A stretch of DNA of 64,000 nucleotides from Dipetalonema caudispina (GCA_013365325.1 JABVXV010000021.1:310001-374000), one strand, 5' to 3'; positions 12,301 to 26,700 are shown, counted from the stretch's first letter. The notes: generated by a model from the sequence alone, not told the origin. Numbers and translations: made by a program.

Positions 12301-15300
12301 ATTTTTTCATGGGAATGTGGCTCAAACAACGGTACGATAGGTTAAACTTTCAATACCCTAAATTCAAGCGTCTTTGTTACAGAGGACTAAGCAGTGTTTC
12401 AAACATCAAAGAACTTTACAGAACCACTTTCTGAAGAACTAGTGGTATCTCGACGCCTGCTCTTAAATATACTGGATGTGGAAACATGAAATGCCTTACT
12501 TCTCCTCTTTGACGACAGTTCTGAGATCAACAACTTCATCCTCTTTCGCCCAGTCCTTGGATAAACACTCCCTCATACTTTCTAACAGTCGACCCTGAAG
12601 TATATTTTCACTAACACTCAACGCTGGAAAATGAAATTCAAAAGCGAAAACGAATTGAGCACACCTCGCAACAGTCAGCAGCTCAGTGAATGAAATGACC
12701 ATATGCCTCATATTTTACATATATATATATATATAGTCTTTTCGTGAAATATCTTGAAAGATTGAATATTGCTGAGAGTGTAATTCACAATGCTGCTTTC
12801 ATATTTTAAAAGTATGCAAGTCAACGATTTCGAAAAAATACCTTATAATCCTCGGAAGACCTTGTTGTCCAATGTTCATCTTCGTACGACTGAACTAAAC
12901 GCAGTAAAGTTTTTTCGCGAACCTTCTTATCCATGCTTTTCACTTCACTAAGCAACCTCTCACGAGCAGACGCTACAATATAGACCATCCAAAGTGTGCA
13001 GATATGCAAAATTTTCAGCACTCGCTTTGTTCAAACATCCACACATCAAAAGATTAGGATTGCGAAATGAAGAAGCTGTGCTTTCAAAAACATTAATTCA
13101 GCTACCCGAAAGGGATTTTACTGCTGAAATGCCTCCGTTGTTCGCATCGTTTTTATCAGATACAAGTTTACTCTTCCTGATTAGTCGTGAAATTGGTGGC
13201 GTTAATCCAGCTTTGCGCACCATTTGCGGTTTTTCCATCGTTTTTCGTCCAAAAAGCTCTAGCGCCAAATCACTTACTAAAAATACAAATATGAATTATA
13301 AGCCAAAAATTATTCCATAAATAAATCCCATGTTGCACAAAAGACATTTATCTGGTCAAACGATTATGTAAAACAAAAACGCATTCATCCCTCATACAAA
13401 ATAATAAAAGTTTGAGCTTTTACCAGCATTATCTTTCGACAGAACGGCGTAATGTCTTCGAGTCATTTCTTTCAATAACAGCTTATCTGGCCCCGACAGA
13501 TGGCAACTGTCTATGCTGGAAATCAACAAAATTTGTACTGCAGAAACTAACAGTTTCTGTAATCTCTTAATTCGATCATATAAATCCAGATACGGACACC
13601 GTAAATTTAAGTATTTCCCTCTTCACCTTGCATGCTTTTCTTTCTTTTCCCTCTTCCTCTTCTCGAATCAAGAAAAGCTAAACTAACCATTCATTCGATC
13701 CTGGAAATGATGCCGAAGATGTTTCATAATCAGATTCTGTCCCATCGCTATCCCCTGCTACATTACTTCCCGCTTTCTTTATTTTGAGCCTCTTCACATT
13801 TATGTTACTCACCGATGCAATTGTAAAACCCTTCAAAAGGCAGGACGAACAAATTTGCAACAAAAACAAAAACAAGAACCAGCAATTATTCCACTGTATG
13901 GATAAGTGATATTTACTTTTTCAACATAAATTCTACGGACAATAAAGCTTAAATTAAAGTGTATATCGCTGTCATAAATCGAACTTACAGACTTTCCCTC
14001 TGAACGAAGATTCGTCTTCTTCATTAAAAACGAGCTCTTTACTCCATGTTTACCATCGCTTTCACCGACCATGCTTGCTTTCTCATCATCCACAACTGAA
14101 AAATCTTAAACATAAGGACAGATGGCAAAAACTGAAAGAATGGCTTTCTTTTTGTAACCAAAAGCTATGAAAATGAAATAATTATTGTAGAAACAAACCT
14201 GACGAAGTCCTTGGTGCATCATTACTTTCAAATTCACAGTTCGACGACAATTCCATTCTAAACAGGATTTTCTTGGCACCTCAATATTTTCAAAGAAAAA
14301 CAGAATAAATCTAAAAATTGGAAGAAGTGAATAACAAACTTCAAAAAACCAAAAGAAAAGTCTCCCTACCTATGTCCTTTGGTCATTAGTTCGAATGCCT
14401 CCTTGATAATTTCTTGATACTTCTCACTACTTGGTAAATCAGGCGAATCGCTACTGTCAGTTGCGTGCTCCTCTTCTCCATCTAAACACTTATTATAAAA
14501 TTTACAGAATTAAAAGACTCATACATACCATGTGAGGATCGAACAACAAATCACGGATTTACATTTGCAAATCGGCAATATACTGGACTTCATTTTCAAA
14601 TATTTCCGTTATATACCTGTCCGATTATTTAATGAACCGAAGTTGTTGTGTATGCCTTTTTTTTCACAAAGACAATGGTCGAGATAATCGATGTCATCTG
14701 AATAAGCATATGGTACCTGCCAATCGCCCCAAGCTGTTTCTTTTTTCTAAATTTGTTGCAGTGAATGGAGACATTAACAAAGCGCTGAAATCTTTGGATT
14801 AACAAGATTTTTCTCGGTAATTTGTATTCTTTAGATAATTCTGACTTGCCATTAAGTGCCAATTTCCTCGAATAAAAATATCACCGATGCTATAAATATG
14901 TTAATAATTCAAAAATACCAAAAGATTAAAAAAAAAGATTGTACATATGGAAAGAAAGTGCTGGAAAAGGATAGAAAATGATACATTGTGATGATCGTGT
15001 ACGGTAAACAGCGCTCTTGCAGTCTGAAATCGTAAATTGCGACTGGGTAAACGCTTAATGTTTGGAAGAGACGATTTTTTTCGCTGTGACTGTTCTAAAT
15101 CCGAATCTCTATCATCACCTCTATCAGAGCAATCGCTCACAGGCTGTAAAAATTAACTTCAGTTAGAAAGGAAATTGTATATACAATAATTGCAAACGCA
15201 TTTTTTAACAAAAAAGGAGACAAATTCGATGACAAATTGCGGACCCATATTAAATCACTTATATCCTCGCTATCAATTAGTAAACCACAAGTGATAATAT

Positions 15301-18300
15301 GTGAAATTCGACATTCATCACAAGAGCAATGTCGGAGGGTGCACCTCTTGCATCGTATACAAGGTAACACTTCACCATTTTCATCTAAAAATTTTCATCA
15401 TGTCAATCCAGTTAGAGCGCAAAGTGAAAGTAAATAATCCATATAACAGAATCATCTGAAACCACGTCAACTCAGAAATGATATTGATTGTGTATTGCTG
15501 AGTTTTTTGGTACTATTGTAACCAAATGATGAGACTCTGAAAATGAAAATATACGAACAATATCCATTTAATACAAGTTGCACGAATAATGCTTTCTCAA
15601 AGGACATACATATGCTCATACAAACTAACCAATGCAAACAGAAGATGCGGGTCTCTCTTCAATGAGTTCATGCAACCTTTCCGACACATTAATATCGTCA
15701 GCTTCCGAATCGCTATTGTCACTGAAACAATGCGATCTAAACAGTGCTGACGCAATTAGAAATACAAGATCAGATCAATCTAATAAAAGCAAAGAAATTT
15801 CAAGCATTAGCACAGAAATAACTTGCAAAATTAAGTTGCAAAAACATTCAAAATAAAACGCGAGTGCAAGCTATATATGCTGAATCTAGGCACCACGAAA
15901 ATGACTAATGATATCGGTTATTAAAAATTTCCGTTCATCCCTATAGTTAATTCTACTTTGGATTCCACAGTTTACATAGGCTAACATTTGTTAATGTTTT
16001 CATTGGTTCCATATGCATTTAACACATGTCGCAGTGCTTCAAAACATTTTAACCATTGCCTCCTCGAAGCACTATTAAACTGTCTAAGTCTTCATGCAGG
16101 AGCAATGTAAATTTTACCTACAGTATGTTATAACAAAAACACGTAAATATACGAAATTAAGCATGGCTTACCATCCATCATCTATTAAATCAGTTAAATC
16201 TCCAAAGGCAGTTAAATCGGTATGCCACTGGTAATACTGGCCTTTCCGCAAAATGCAATTGCGGATCATTTTTCGTTGGCTTTTGAAAAATTCCAAATCC
16301 TCTTTCAGTAATTCACCTTTCGTTTTGCGTTTAATCTGGAAAGACTAATTGAAACCCAGATATTTTTGAAACAAAAGGAACTACAAACTTGAATTTCCAG
16401 TGCTCGCCGGTTGAACCGTCGACGTAGTTCCTTAATTTAGCATCGCTTCATGAATTTCCCAAAAAGAAGATTGAATTCTTGGCATAACTTACGTGATTAA
16501 TAACTTTTTGCTGCTCGGTGTACAATACGATATTTGCACTGGCCTTTTTAAATATTTCTCTGCTTGTAACCATTAATTTATGAAAAACGCGAAAACTCTG
16601 AGCAAGTTCGAGTGCGCCTTGAGGAATGTCTGCACGACTAGCTTCAGTGCAAGCCCGCTGTCGTCGATCTTCTTCATTTTCATCATCACGTACTATCAAT
16701 TTACACCTGTTAAACAGCTTGTATTTTGATGCATTTAGAGCGTCTATTATTATTATATTGGGCAACTGAATATGAAAATTAGACAACTGAAAATCAGGAC
16801 TTTGAATAGTTAACTTTAAACGTTCTGCTACTTTGCGCAGTGTAATTATAAAGTTTACAGTACGTATTATCGCTGGTAAAAAATAAAGACTGGTTGTTGA
16901 AGTACAAGACTGTTTTAACTTGGAACTCTGGGTGAGGTTGGAACTAGAAGCTTATTACATGGTTATAAAAAGATTTAAACGTGTCGAAGCATATATTTAG
17001 CCTAAATGAGTTATCGCATGTCAGTTGACTAAAATAGATGGATCTGAATTAATGAAAAATTAGGCTGCAAGATGATAGGATAGATTAACAGCAGCATCCC
17101 TCTTTCAAGGTCTGAAGCTTTCGTATGTCTTTTTCGGGGGACCCTTCGTGTCCGATGCGTAGTTGACATTGGATAGATATTCCATACCCTGGTGAGTGAT
17201 TTCAGAGAAATCGCTTGAAGTTATAAGGTTCCCATGAAGCAAACGGGTCAATCATAGGAAAAAAAATCATCTATACAGCCAAGTGAAAAATGATTCCATT
17301 GAAATACAATCTTGTCTGAGAACAGAACTAACTACTACTGCAGTCTGTGAAAGTACTACATAATAAATCAACAACCTACTTGAGAGCATTTTCTAAGCTG
17401 GGCAAATAATTTAACAAAAGATCATCCTGGTAAATGACTCGGTCGAAAATGTGATGATTTACGACTTTCCAGCTAATGCCAAATTGCGAAAGGTAATCCT
17501 CATCCTGAATGAATAATTCAGATAACTGACTATAATGCAGAATAAGAGGAATTTTTTGGCAGCAGTTAGTCATGGTTTTTATTTTGAAGTTGAGAAAACA
17601 ACACTTTTCTCGTTTCAACCTTACTTTTTTAGCAAATATTAGCGTCCATTTTTAGTGAGTACTTTAATATATTATATGATCGTTTTTCTTGTAGCCATAA
17701 AGTAAAAATATCCAGCAGAGAACTCACTACTTAACAATATTCTATATTTTTCATTTATCTCTTCGTCTCTATTTACAGACTATTTCTTCTAATAATATTA
17801 TTTTACAAAAAATTTAAGAGAATATTTAGACAGGAAGATTACTTACTAAGACGGCCAATAGTGGTGACATATTCCTTGCAGTTTCCTGCTGGCAAGAAAA
17901 GCGATCAAGTAAGGTTTTGATAAAAAGTTTAGCTCGTTCAAGTTCCATTTGTTCTTCACTAGCACCCGCTTCATAAAGCTGCAACCTGGGAGTAACGGAT
18001 CCCTTTTATAATGTTTAAACTTCCTCTAAAAAAACAAAATCGTAAGCGGAAACTTCATAAAACAAGTGAAACCTGAATAAGAGCGGGTACGACTTGAGGG
18101 GCCACCAGTATCTGCCACAGATCATCTGATTTCAGGTTCATAACGTATTCGTGTCCGATACTCTCCAATCGTTTGTATAATTGATGAGGATCCTTCTCAG
18201 CCAATCTGAGCAATGTTTTACTTAGCAACACATGTAACAATTATTATTAGTAAGTTACATATATAGTGCGCTATATACTGATACATAAAATCCGAGAAAT

Positions 18301-20247
18301 CCAGCTCCATTTTCCATTTCAACGAGAAATTTTAAGCAAATATGCCATGCCATTTCATTTGACGCCGCTTGTAAAGATACCCAAAAAATTGTCATTCTAA
18401 TTTGTTCACAAGTATTTTCGTTTACATTGTAACATTTCGTTTTATCTTGTCCACATCAAATCGTTTCCCTTTCGATGATGTCATGTTAGCATTCAGACCA
18501 TCGCGGAACATTTGCCGGATATTCTGACGTAAATCATGCCAACATCTTTGCAGCACTTCTATCTCTTTTCGTCGTTCTTCATCCATAAGTCTAAACAAAT
18601 TTCTGCATAAACAATTGTGAATAAGAATATCTTAACCATTAGTCTACCCGAAAAACTTTCGGCATGAAGAGCAGTAATATCAACACATATGAACGAAATA
18701 AACATTATAAGATCGATTTCTACTTCTTAGAAAGTCTTTGGAAATAATAAAAACAAAGTGAAGAATTGGTAAGAAATTATTGGAATTTAGAATTATACGT
18801 ACTGTCGTCGAACACAGTTTTGACATTTGCAGTGATCATAAGCATTCAAATCCGCGCCAACACAACCTGCCGATACGGTTTGTGCTTTATCATTATTCTA
18901 AAACCATATTTCTTACAAAATCTGAATAATGGGAAAAAATCAAAACACAAAACGTTCACGAATCAATAATATTCTGCAGTTTCAGGAGCCCAAAAGCAAA
19001 ATCCCCCAAGTTCGAAAAATTTCAAAACATGCTTTTCTTAGGTCTCTTAACAAAATCGATTTAGCCATACTTAGAAAAAGGAAATATCATGTATCTGCTA
19101 TGTTATTTACAGCTGCGTAACTCAGAGATAATTTAAATTATACGATTTATGCACAATATGCATTTATTCCTTTATTTCATATAAATGCCAGGAGAGTGCG
19201 CTAGTTCTTAAAAGCCAAAAGGAAGACTTCCAAAGGCACGCTCAGTTGTGTTCAACGATATGGAATATTTGAGAGCAAATAATATTTTCAAAGTTAAATC
19301 TTAACTAAAAAAACATGACATGAAAAAAAAAAAGGATGTACAAACCAGTAAAGCAGCTTCTAACTCTTCGGCATGTCCCTTTTCGCTCTCCATGCAATCA
19401 TCACAAATGTAATAAGCCTGGAATCCACCACTTTTGGTGCTTGGATGGAGAAAAGTAATGTTTCAAATGGTATTGAATAAATTATATACCGACAATGTTA
19501 ATAACTAATTTCCGAGGAACTCACCAGAAAGGTCGACCTTGCGTCGTTGCATGCGAATCTGCGTTTACAAAGAAGGCATGTGATATTGAACTTGCTTTGT
19601 ATTTCACCATCAATCACCGAACGAAGCGAAAAAGTCATTAGACGGTGTTTGGGTCGAGAAATACCATTTTTCGACTCACATTTCTGAAATATGCTTAGGT
19701 CCATTAGCCGTTATCATTCATGTTCGGCCACAATTCATACAGAGATCGTCCCCATCCAATGAGTTCTGAGATTAATTCTCTGATTAGAGAACATGAGAAT
19801 ATGACCAGAGTACTTTAAAAGTAATTTTCGAAAATCGTGATTTACCCTTCCAAAAATACTAGAGTTGATATATCAAAAGCGAAAGTCTGAATGTCGCTTC
19901 GCAGAAACATTCAAGCAAAAATTCCTAAATTTTTCAGGATTAGATCTTTCTATATGAAAAACCTTTAGCTAATGATCAGATTAGTTGCTGACATGATACT
20001 ACTATCGGAAAGTTTTCGAATATGTTCTTTCGTACGACAAACTTTTCCACAAATAATCATACTGAATTACACAGTACGGAGTGAAGATGAAAAGGAGAAA
20101 AAATAAAGAGGGAAGAGGCAAAAAAAATCGTAATGGTTTAAGCATGAAAAGATTCACTTCGTGCCTTTGATCACTGCTATATTCAGAGTCACTGAGGTCT
20201 TCTCTGACAAGTTCCTCCACTAGGTTATTATCATTACCATCAATCAT
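6371..20247 (-). CDS. FAM193-family large Cys-rich protein
   Basis: Conserved animal family whose molecular role is poorly known. The 3' half is well resolved. Minus-strand exons, upstream to downstream: 11285-11084, 10830-10700, 10563-10486, 10303-10133, then 9.95-9.74 kb, 9335-9177, 8869-7229 (547 codons), 6919-6597 and 6485-6371, with agreeing phases. FAM193 marks: the Cys/His motif GHCDCCYCEMFGH (10133-10303); an Ala-rich AAKRARQKLRKQ basic helix followed by a Lys/Glu coiled coil; and the C-terminal VELEVEHFKR near the stop. Upstream exons include a CLLCKRR...YYICDDC four-Cys motif (19.7-19.35 kb), helical segments (18.6-16.2 kb), a CIRCKRCTLRHCSCDEC cluster (15.3-15.4 kb) and acidic Ser-rich linkers. 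The likely start is the ATG at 20247, just after the acceptor TATTTTCAG. Some junctions between 11.6 and 20 kb are not phase-checked, so a split into two genes is possible. Confidence 0.7.
12718..12735. repeat. (AT)n microsatellite
   Basis: Short alternating AT run within an intron of the FAM193-family gene. Confidence 0.85.
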
Positions 20248-21386
20248 CACCTGAAAATATAACTGAAGCACTGGTCACAAATGAATCACTATCGTATGAT
20301 CTGATTTATTGACTGCATGAAAATCTGCGTTGCGGTAGATGAATGCCATGATGTGGAACACTGGAAAATATGTTTTTCAACTGCAGTCGAGATACATTCT
20401 CATCTTCATCATTTTGTCTAATAATTCAACATGATCCATGCTTTCTAATATTGGTTTGACAGAATTCATTCAAATCATACGACAGGAAATCGATATATAT
20501 TCGAAAAAAAAAAAAAACAAGGGTTATTTTGTTGAATTTCGATTATATATTGGTACGAACCTTACGAATGCACTTGCGGGTGCTTTCCTTCATGCTTTCT
20601 TCCGTGTAATTTGCGCTTAATATTTCGCTCATCACAACTCACCAATAACTGCAAAATGTATTCTACATACCAAAATGTCTTGAAAGTTGCGTGAACTACA
20701 GCTATATACAAGACATCGTAATACCTTAAGCAGTGATAATATAAAAGATGTTTATTAGCAAAAAAAACAGAGATATGATCACCATGACAGTATATGTCAA
20801 AAAATGAAAAATTGACATCTGCTAACTTTTATTGGTAAGGATGAAAGATTTAAGTTTTGATGGAAGTAACTTAATAAAATAAACGAATATTTCTGGTATT
20901 CATTATATTTCCTTAGTGGTACCAGGTAATATAGAACATTAGAAATCACATTTATGAATAGCCCTCAAGGGAAATTTCCATGTTCATTTCATGTTTCTGA
21001 AAAAAACTTCAATCTTTCGTAACATTTTTTGGCGAAATGTAAACAAAGTAAGAGTAATTGATAAATGCGCAAATCAAGAGAAGTATATGTAATGAAGGGA
21101 ATTATTTAAATTGATTATAATAAGGACAACAGCATTTGTAGAAAGGACATTTATCAAATGTTCATCATTTCTGCAAAACTTATTTTGATCTGGCAACATG
21201 TACAGATGTTAACGTACACCTATAAATAGCATTCACATATCATTTAACATATATCTAACCTTAATTCTATTACAAAATTAGCAAAACAGTACTGGGAAAC
21301 AGGAAAACGTTGTTGGATTGACCAGGGACATTCGCATTATGCACATTTCTATCTGTTTGCCTATATGTACGTTATGTACGGAAGAA

Positions 21387-21586
21387 TGTATGTATAGGTA
21401 TGTTTGAAAGCATGTATGTGTAGGTGTGTATGTGATGTATAGTGTGGTGTACGTATGTATGTATGTGTGTATGTATGTATGTATGTATGTATGTATGTAT
21501 GTATGTATGTATGTGTATGTGTATGTGTATGTGAATGTGTATGTGTATGTGTATGTGTATTTGTATGTGTATGTGTATGTGTATGC
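21387..21586. repeat. Compound (GTAT)n / (GTGTAT)n microsatellite
   Basis: The run begins with loose GTAT/GTGT units, becomes a clean (GTAT)n block at about 21450-21510, then changes to (GTGTAT)n at about 21510-21585 with single-base interruptions. Open frames made of Tyr-Val, Cys-Val or His-Thr repeats on both strands are by-products of this repeat and are not genes. Confidence 0.95.
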
Positions 21587-21777
21587 CGTGAAACAACTTC
21601 AGCACCAATCAGTGAGTACATAGCTATAGGTTTTTTTTTTGTTCTGTTCAATTGGATGAATGTTGGGAGAGATCGATTTGCAGGTGACCCATAACACGAT
21701 AGAACTAACCGATCAATGCGTCGTCTGCTAGCAGTAGAGAGGCATTGGCCGGCACTCTTCTATTTCCTACATCATTC

Positions 21778-21852
21778 GCAGTAAGAGCAGCACCAGCAAC
21801 AGCAATGATAGCAGCAGCAACAGCAACAGTAGTAATAGTAGTAGTAGACGGC
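21778..21852. repeat. Imperfect AGC/AAC/AGT trinucleotide repeat
   Basis: Runs of CAGCAACAGCAA, GCAGCAGCAAC and GTAGTAATAGTAGTAG make a degenerate triplet repeat. The Ala/Thr/Val-rich frames across it have no support as coding sequence. Confidence 0.8.
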
Positions 21853-23746
21853 AGTAAAGATAATACTTGCTTCCTTTTGTCATCATTCATTTCAATCCCT
21901 ACCCGATGGTATTCAACCATACTCCATTCTACTATCTCACCAATTTCTATTACTTACAGCTTTGTTGTTAGTAATAGCAACGTTTCAAGCAACTTAACTT
22001 TGCACTTCTATTATCATTAAATTCGTATTCATGCTCAGAAAAGCACAACGTATGGACAGGAACATTTCGTATTTCCACTTCTGATCAATAGAGAATAGAA
22101 ATGATCCAGAAGAATACGATATCGATGGATTAATGTTGCTGAATATTGATACTTCATAAACAACCTATATTTACTTTTAAGTCCATATCTGTTGCTTCTC
22201 CTTAATCGACCATTGAATTCTGACACTTCAGCTGCTAAAGGTGTCTTTATATTGTTCGATCACTTTTTTTTTTTTGAGGATGTTCGCTACTTATTATGAG
22301 CATTCAAAGATAGTTCACTTCATATGGTACTTTTGTTTAAATAAAAATCACTTCCCATTTGGTTCAGAATTTTCATTTGATTAGTCACCCCACTTTGCTG
22401 ACATTCATTTACTAAGCTGTTGAACGAATCATTATACACGTTCGGGATTCCTATACAACGATTCACTGCAAATAACCTAACATCTGGTCATCCTCCTTTA
22501 ACAATCAAATAACACTGTTTCCTGATTTACTGAATGATGGTTCACCGGGTATTTCAGATCATACTGCTATTCTAAACTTTGCCCTTCCATCCTTATTTCT
22601 GGGTAGATCCTGAAACAGATCTATGAAGATCGTTAACTTTAGGAGCCTTTCACTTGCAGGCATGTCAGAAAATTGAATACATTTCTGTCTTTGATATTTA
22701 CTTGTTCCATTGAAAGAACTTTCAGTCACGAGTGGGTGCCCTGTCTACTTACAAAATCCAAATCATTGTCGTGAAAATATTACATTACATAGTTCATCTC
22801 CTTCATCACTGTAAATTGTTAATATACAATCGGAAGAAAACTGACTGACACAGCGGCATTCGTGCTGTGATAAGCGTAAAAAAAGGCACTTTTAGTAAAG
22901 CGATTTGTGAAAAAATCCGAAACCTAAAGCGAGGAGCAGAAGATAAAGACACAACAAATACGATATAAAATTATGTACAGTTTCTTAAACAGTCATAAAC
23001 ATTATAATTCAGAAACTTTCATATCGGCAGTACGTTATGTCAGAAAATACTCGGAAAAGGCACTGTGTCTGGTCGAAGAATAAATATTGACGTTAGGGTC
23101 ATACTGACGTCTTCGATGTCGCACACAGAATTGTCATCCAAAAAGATGGAAAGGATAAGTGATTGGGTAAACCAGGGATATGAAGAAATGAAAGAGCACT
23201 GCACAGAAGGTTAATGTAGTTATAAACATGGGTGTCCCCCATCTCTTATACACGTTGATAACCCTGTATTCCGTTTGATTCAAACCTTAAGCATAAGACA
23301 AAGGACAGGTAAACAATTTTCCTAATTAAAACAAAATGTACTACGACATGCGAAATAGCAAAAGGATTTGTAAATCATTGATAGGAATTACTATAAAAAG
23401 AAGAATCCACTGTTAAAAGCCTCAACCTGTGTGTAATGAAGCTGCAAACTTTCTATGCCCAAACACGTGACTAACGTTGTTTGACGTTGGAGCCAGGAAG
23501 TTAAATCACCTCATAAATCATTACTGAGAAGAGTGAACACAGGATCAAGACCGATGCGGTCAAATTGAAAACATAGAATCTATTAGCAGATGTACATAAA
23601 ATAAAATCACAGTTGCAGCCTAGATAAGTTACTCTGCTGAAGGAATGCGTTAAGGGAACAGAATGTTCAGAAAGATTTAGTGCCATTTACATCCATTTTG
23701 ATGGCATCCACGGCATATGTACTGCATATCATTCTTCCAAATAAAT

Positions 23747-26700
23747 TCAACGACTTCCTAAGAAAGTATGTTCACGAAAATATGAAGTGCCTAACATATG
23801 CACTTCATCGTGCAGGTAGTCACATTCAGCTAACTGTCGCGCAGATGGACGAAGCACAGGATCGACGACTGTCAGCCAGGCGATGAAGTTTTTCTAGAAT
23901 TACATGAATATTACATTGCACTCATCAATTTGTATGTAAGAAAGGAGTCCCCACAAGAGTATGAAAGGTAGGGGTTCCCGCAAGATTTCTTAAGCGGTGA
24001 AAAGTATTCACAACAACTTTATAAAAAAGGAATTAGAAGGGCTAGGGTTGAAAAAAGCCTTTTCAAGCTTTTTGGAAGGAATATATTCTTCATGAAAACG
24101 CTAGTAACAGAGACAATGCCTTTATAGAAATTGAATTTGAGTAGTAAACATTGATAAACATCAATGTTTAGAAAATTATTGAAAAAAACTGGACCCATCC
24201 TTTACCTCTTTAGATGGAAGATTATCCAAGCATTTTGGCACAATGCCATTTTGCAAACCAGACAAGATGCTGTTACGTTCCATAACAGTTGTAAAAGGAA
24301 CAATGAGCTCAACGAAAATAAGCCCGAGTGAAAACACATCAACTTTTTCATTATACGGTTTGCCTTTCAACTGCAAGCAAGACACTAAAGTATATCTAAC
24401 AGCGCAATCTTGAAAACATCAACAGTATAAAGCTAAAAAAGATACAGCCGTTCAAATACGAAGAATTACCTGCTCTGGACTCATATACAGACGGGTACCA
24501 ACATAACTCGTATGAGAAGCATTTGTTATGTCATCTTGTTTACAGTCGGTTCTTTCTTCAGCACTAACATAATTTGTCACAAGACCAAGATCACCAATTT
24601 TCAAATAATTATCCGCAGAAAAAAATATATTTTGAGGCTACAATATGAAGCGTATGTTAGACGGTTAATGACATAAGCGCACATGATCTCAACTACTGTC
24701 CTTTATTACCTATTATCCCACATGCTAACACAAAAACAAAAAGAAAAAAGAAAACATTTCAGTAATTTTATGGAGCCTGCGCAAGGCTACAACATTCAAA
24801 AACTACCTACCTTCAAATCCCTATGAATTAGGCCCTGACTGTGAATGTAATCAATGGCACAGACCAATTCTGCAAGCCATTTGCGCATTCGCGTTATTTC
24901 ACGATCTCCATCTCTGTTATTTGCTAGCAACCAACTGTGCAGAGTCAACTCTTGACACAACTAAAGACGATTAATTTCAACACTTTTATTTTTTAATGTG
25001 CATCACTTTAGTCTCAAATTGCAATCCTTTAATGTAATTAATTTTAACTACTTCAATTGTAAAATAATACTCAATACAAAATTTCATAATAAAAGAGCAA
25101 ACATAACCTCCATCTGTATATAAAGATAGACATAGTCTTTGATATTCTTACAACTTTGTAAATCACACATGCTTGTGACCAAAACAGCAGGAGGTTCGAG
25201 AGGATCCAGTGATTTGCTATTTCTTGATTTTTTTTCTGCGGTTTCTTCAGTACTGCACAAGGAATTTCCACAGTGAGCAAAAATTATGCCTGCTGAGTCG
25301 TCACTTCCTTCTGAAAAACCGCTGCTAAAATCTGTTCATCTGAATAAGTATATTATCGGTACTCGCATAAAATTTATGGAATAAAAGAAGAACAAGTACC
25401 AACCGGTCCATGAGTAAGGTTACAGAAGTTCAAATTGCAAATAAAATGGAAGAAAAATTATTCAAGTTTTTTATGTCAATAGAACCTAAAACCGCAATAT
25501 CATAGAAAAATTTTTGAAAATCACAAAGTATAATGTCAAAAAAATGTACGTATCGAATAAATAAAAAGAATTACATCAAAAATTTTTGAAAGAAAAGAAA
25601 TTACTGGATATGGCAGTGATTCCATGCCCAACAGACTCGCTGTTATTATCGAGAGAAGATGAATCCGATTCTGTTGTTGCTCTCAAATCATTGCCATTAT
25701 CATCATCCATCCAAGAAAGATTATCGGTGTCACTACTTGCGGTAATACCTTTTTCGTTGGTAAACATATTTAAATTTAGTCCATGTAACAGTCCCCCAAT
25801 AACTGATAAATCCTAAATTACTTATATTACATTTGCACGAACTTATAGCACTGCCCACATTCAGAGTAATTATCATTTTCTTATACATGTGTTTCATCAG
25901 TGAAGATATATAGATAAGAAGTACGATCTCAAAATTCTTTTCCTAGAAGTTTGTAAATTCAAGGAACACATGCCTTAGCTGTAAGATCTTTTGCTTGGGT
26001 TATACTCTGTTCACTTTCCAATGTTTGAATTATAGATTTGTTTTCTGAATCAATAGAATGACTGAAAATATACTTTACATTAACAAAATGCGGTGAAAAA
26101 AAGCAGTTTTGAAAAGTTGGAAAACATACACGTTCTGAAGAATTTCTTTATCTTTTGCTTGCTGCCAACCAGAAGGAGGTTTTTCCATCCAAGTATGGAA
26201 ATAACGGATTATGCCTGGATGGTCAAGACGTGCCATTGCACGCGCTTCTCGTTTCACGTGATCAATTGCAGCAGTTCTTAATTATTCAGTTAGAAAAAAC
26301 TTTAACAATACTAGAATTTTGAAAAGTTTTAAAAACAAAAGATTAAATAAATAAAAGCTGGCACAAACGATAGTATCTCATCGACACTGAAAAATATACA
26401 GAACAAGCGATATTAGGTTAATATATAACACCCTTGTAACCTGCTACTGGGAAAACCGAAAATTTAAGAGTGGTACAGTCCAGGTGACATGAATGTATAC
26501 CGAGTGTAGTTAACCACACAACTTAATTTTTGTCAGATGGCGTTCATCTGACATTTTGGAGCCTCTTCTGTTCTCTAACAACGATCACAGAATTATATCT
26601 CCACAACATTCATTTAATAAAAGTTTTTGAACAGTAATAATGATAAACACACGTGTTGCTAACTGCGATTCGTTTAACAGCATAACTTCGGTCATCTAAT

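Larger units (their letters stand above)
20253..23746. other. Intergenic region between FAM193-like gene and pek-1
   Basis: About 3.5 kb between the presumed start of the FAM193-family gene and the end of the PERK gene, both on the minus strand. Open frames here are short, lack splice-supported neighbours or lie in simple repeats. It should hold the 3' UTR of the PERK gene and the promoter of the FAM193-family gene, but I see no defined control element. It contains the microsatellites at 21.4-21.6 and 21.8 kb. Confidence 0.5.

Noticed and set aside
12496..12500. A stop codon ending a separate gene at about 12496 on the minus strand
   Set aside because: The TAA lies inside a perfect donor (GAGAA|GTAAGG) and the phase matches the next downstream exon, so the gene continues.
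21361..21694. Several open frames of Tyr-Val, Cys-Val and His-Thr repeats on both strands
   Set aside because: They are translations of the microsatellite.
25960..26062. A GC-type splice donor (AAG|GCATGT) in the PERK insert
   Set aside because: Its phase leads to an early stop in the next exon; a GT donor five bases further on keeps the frame open.
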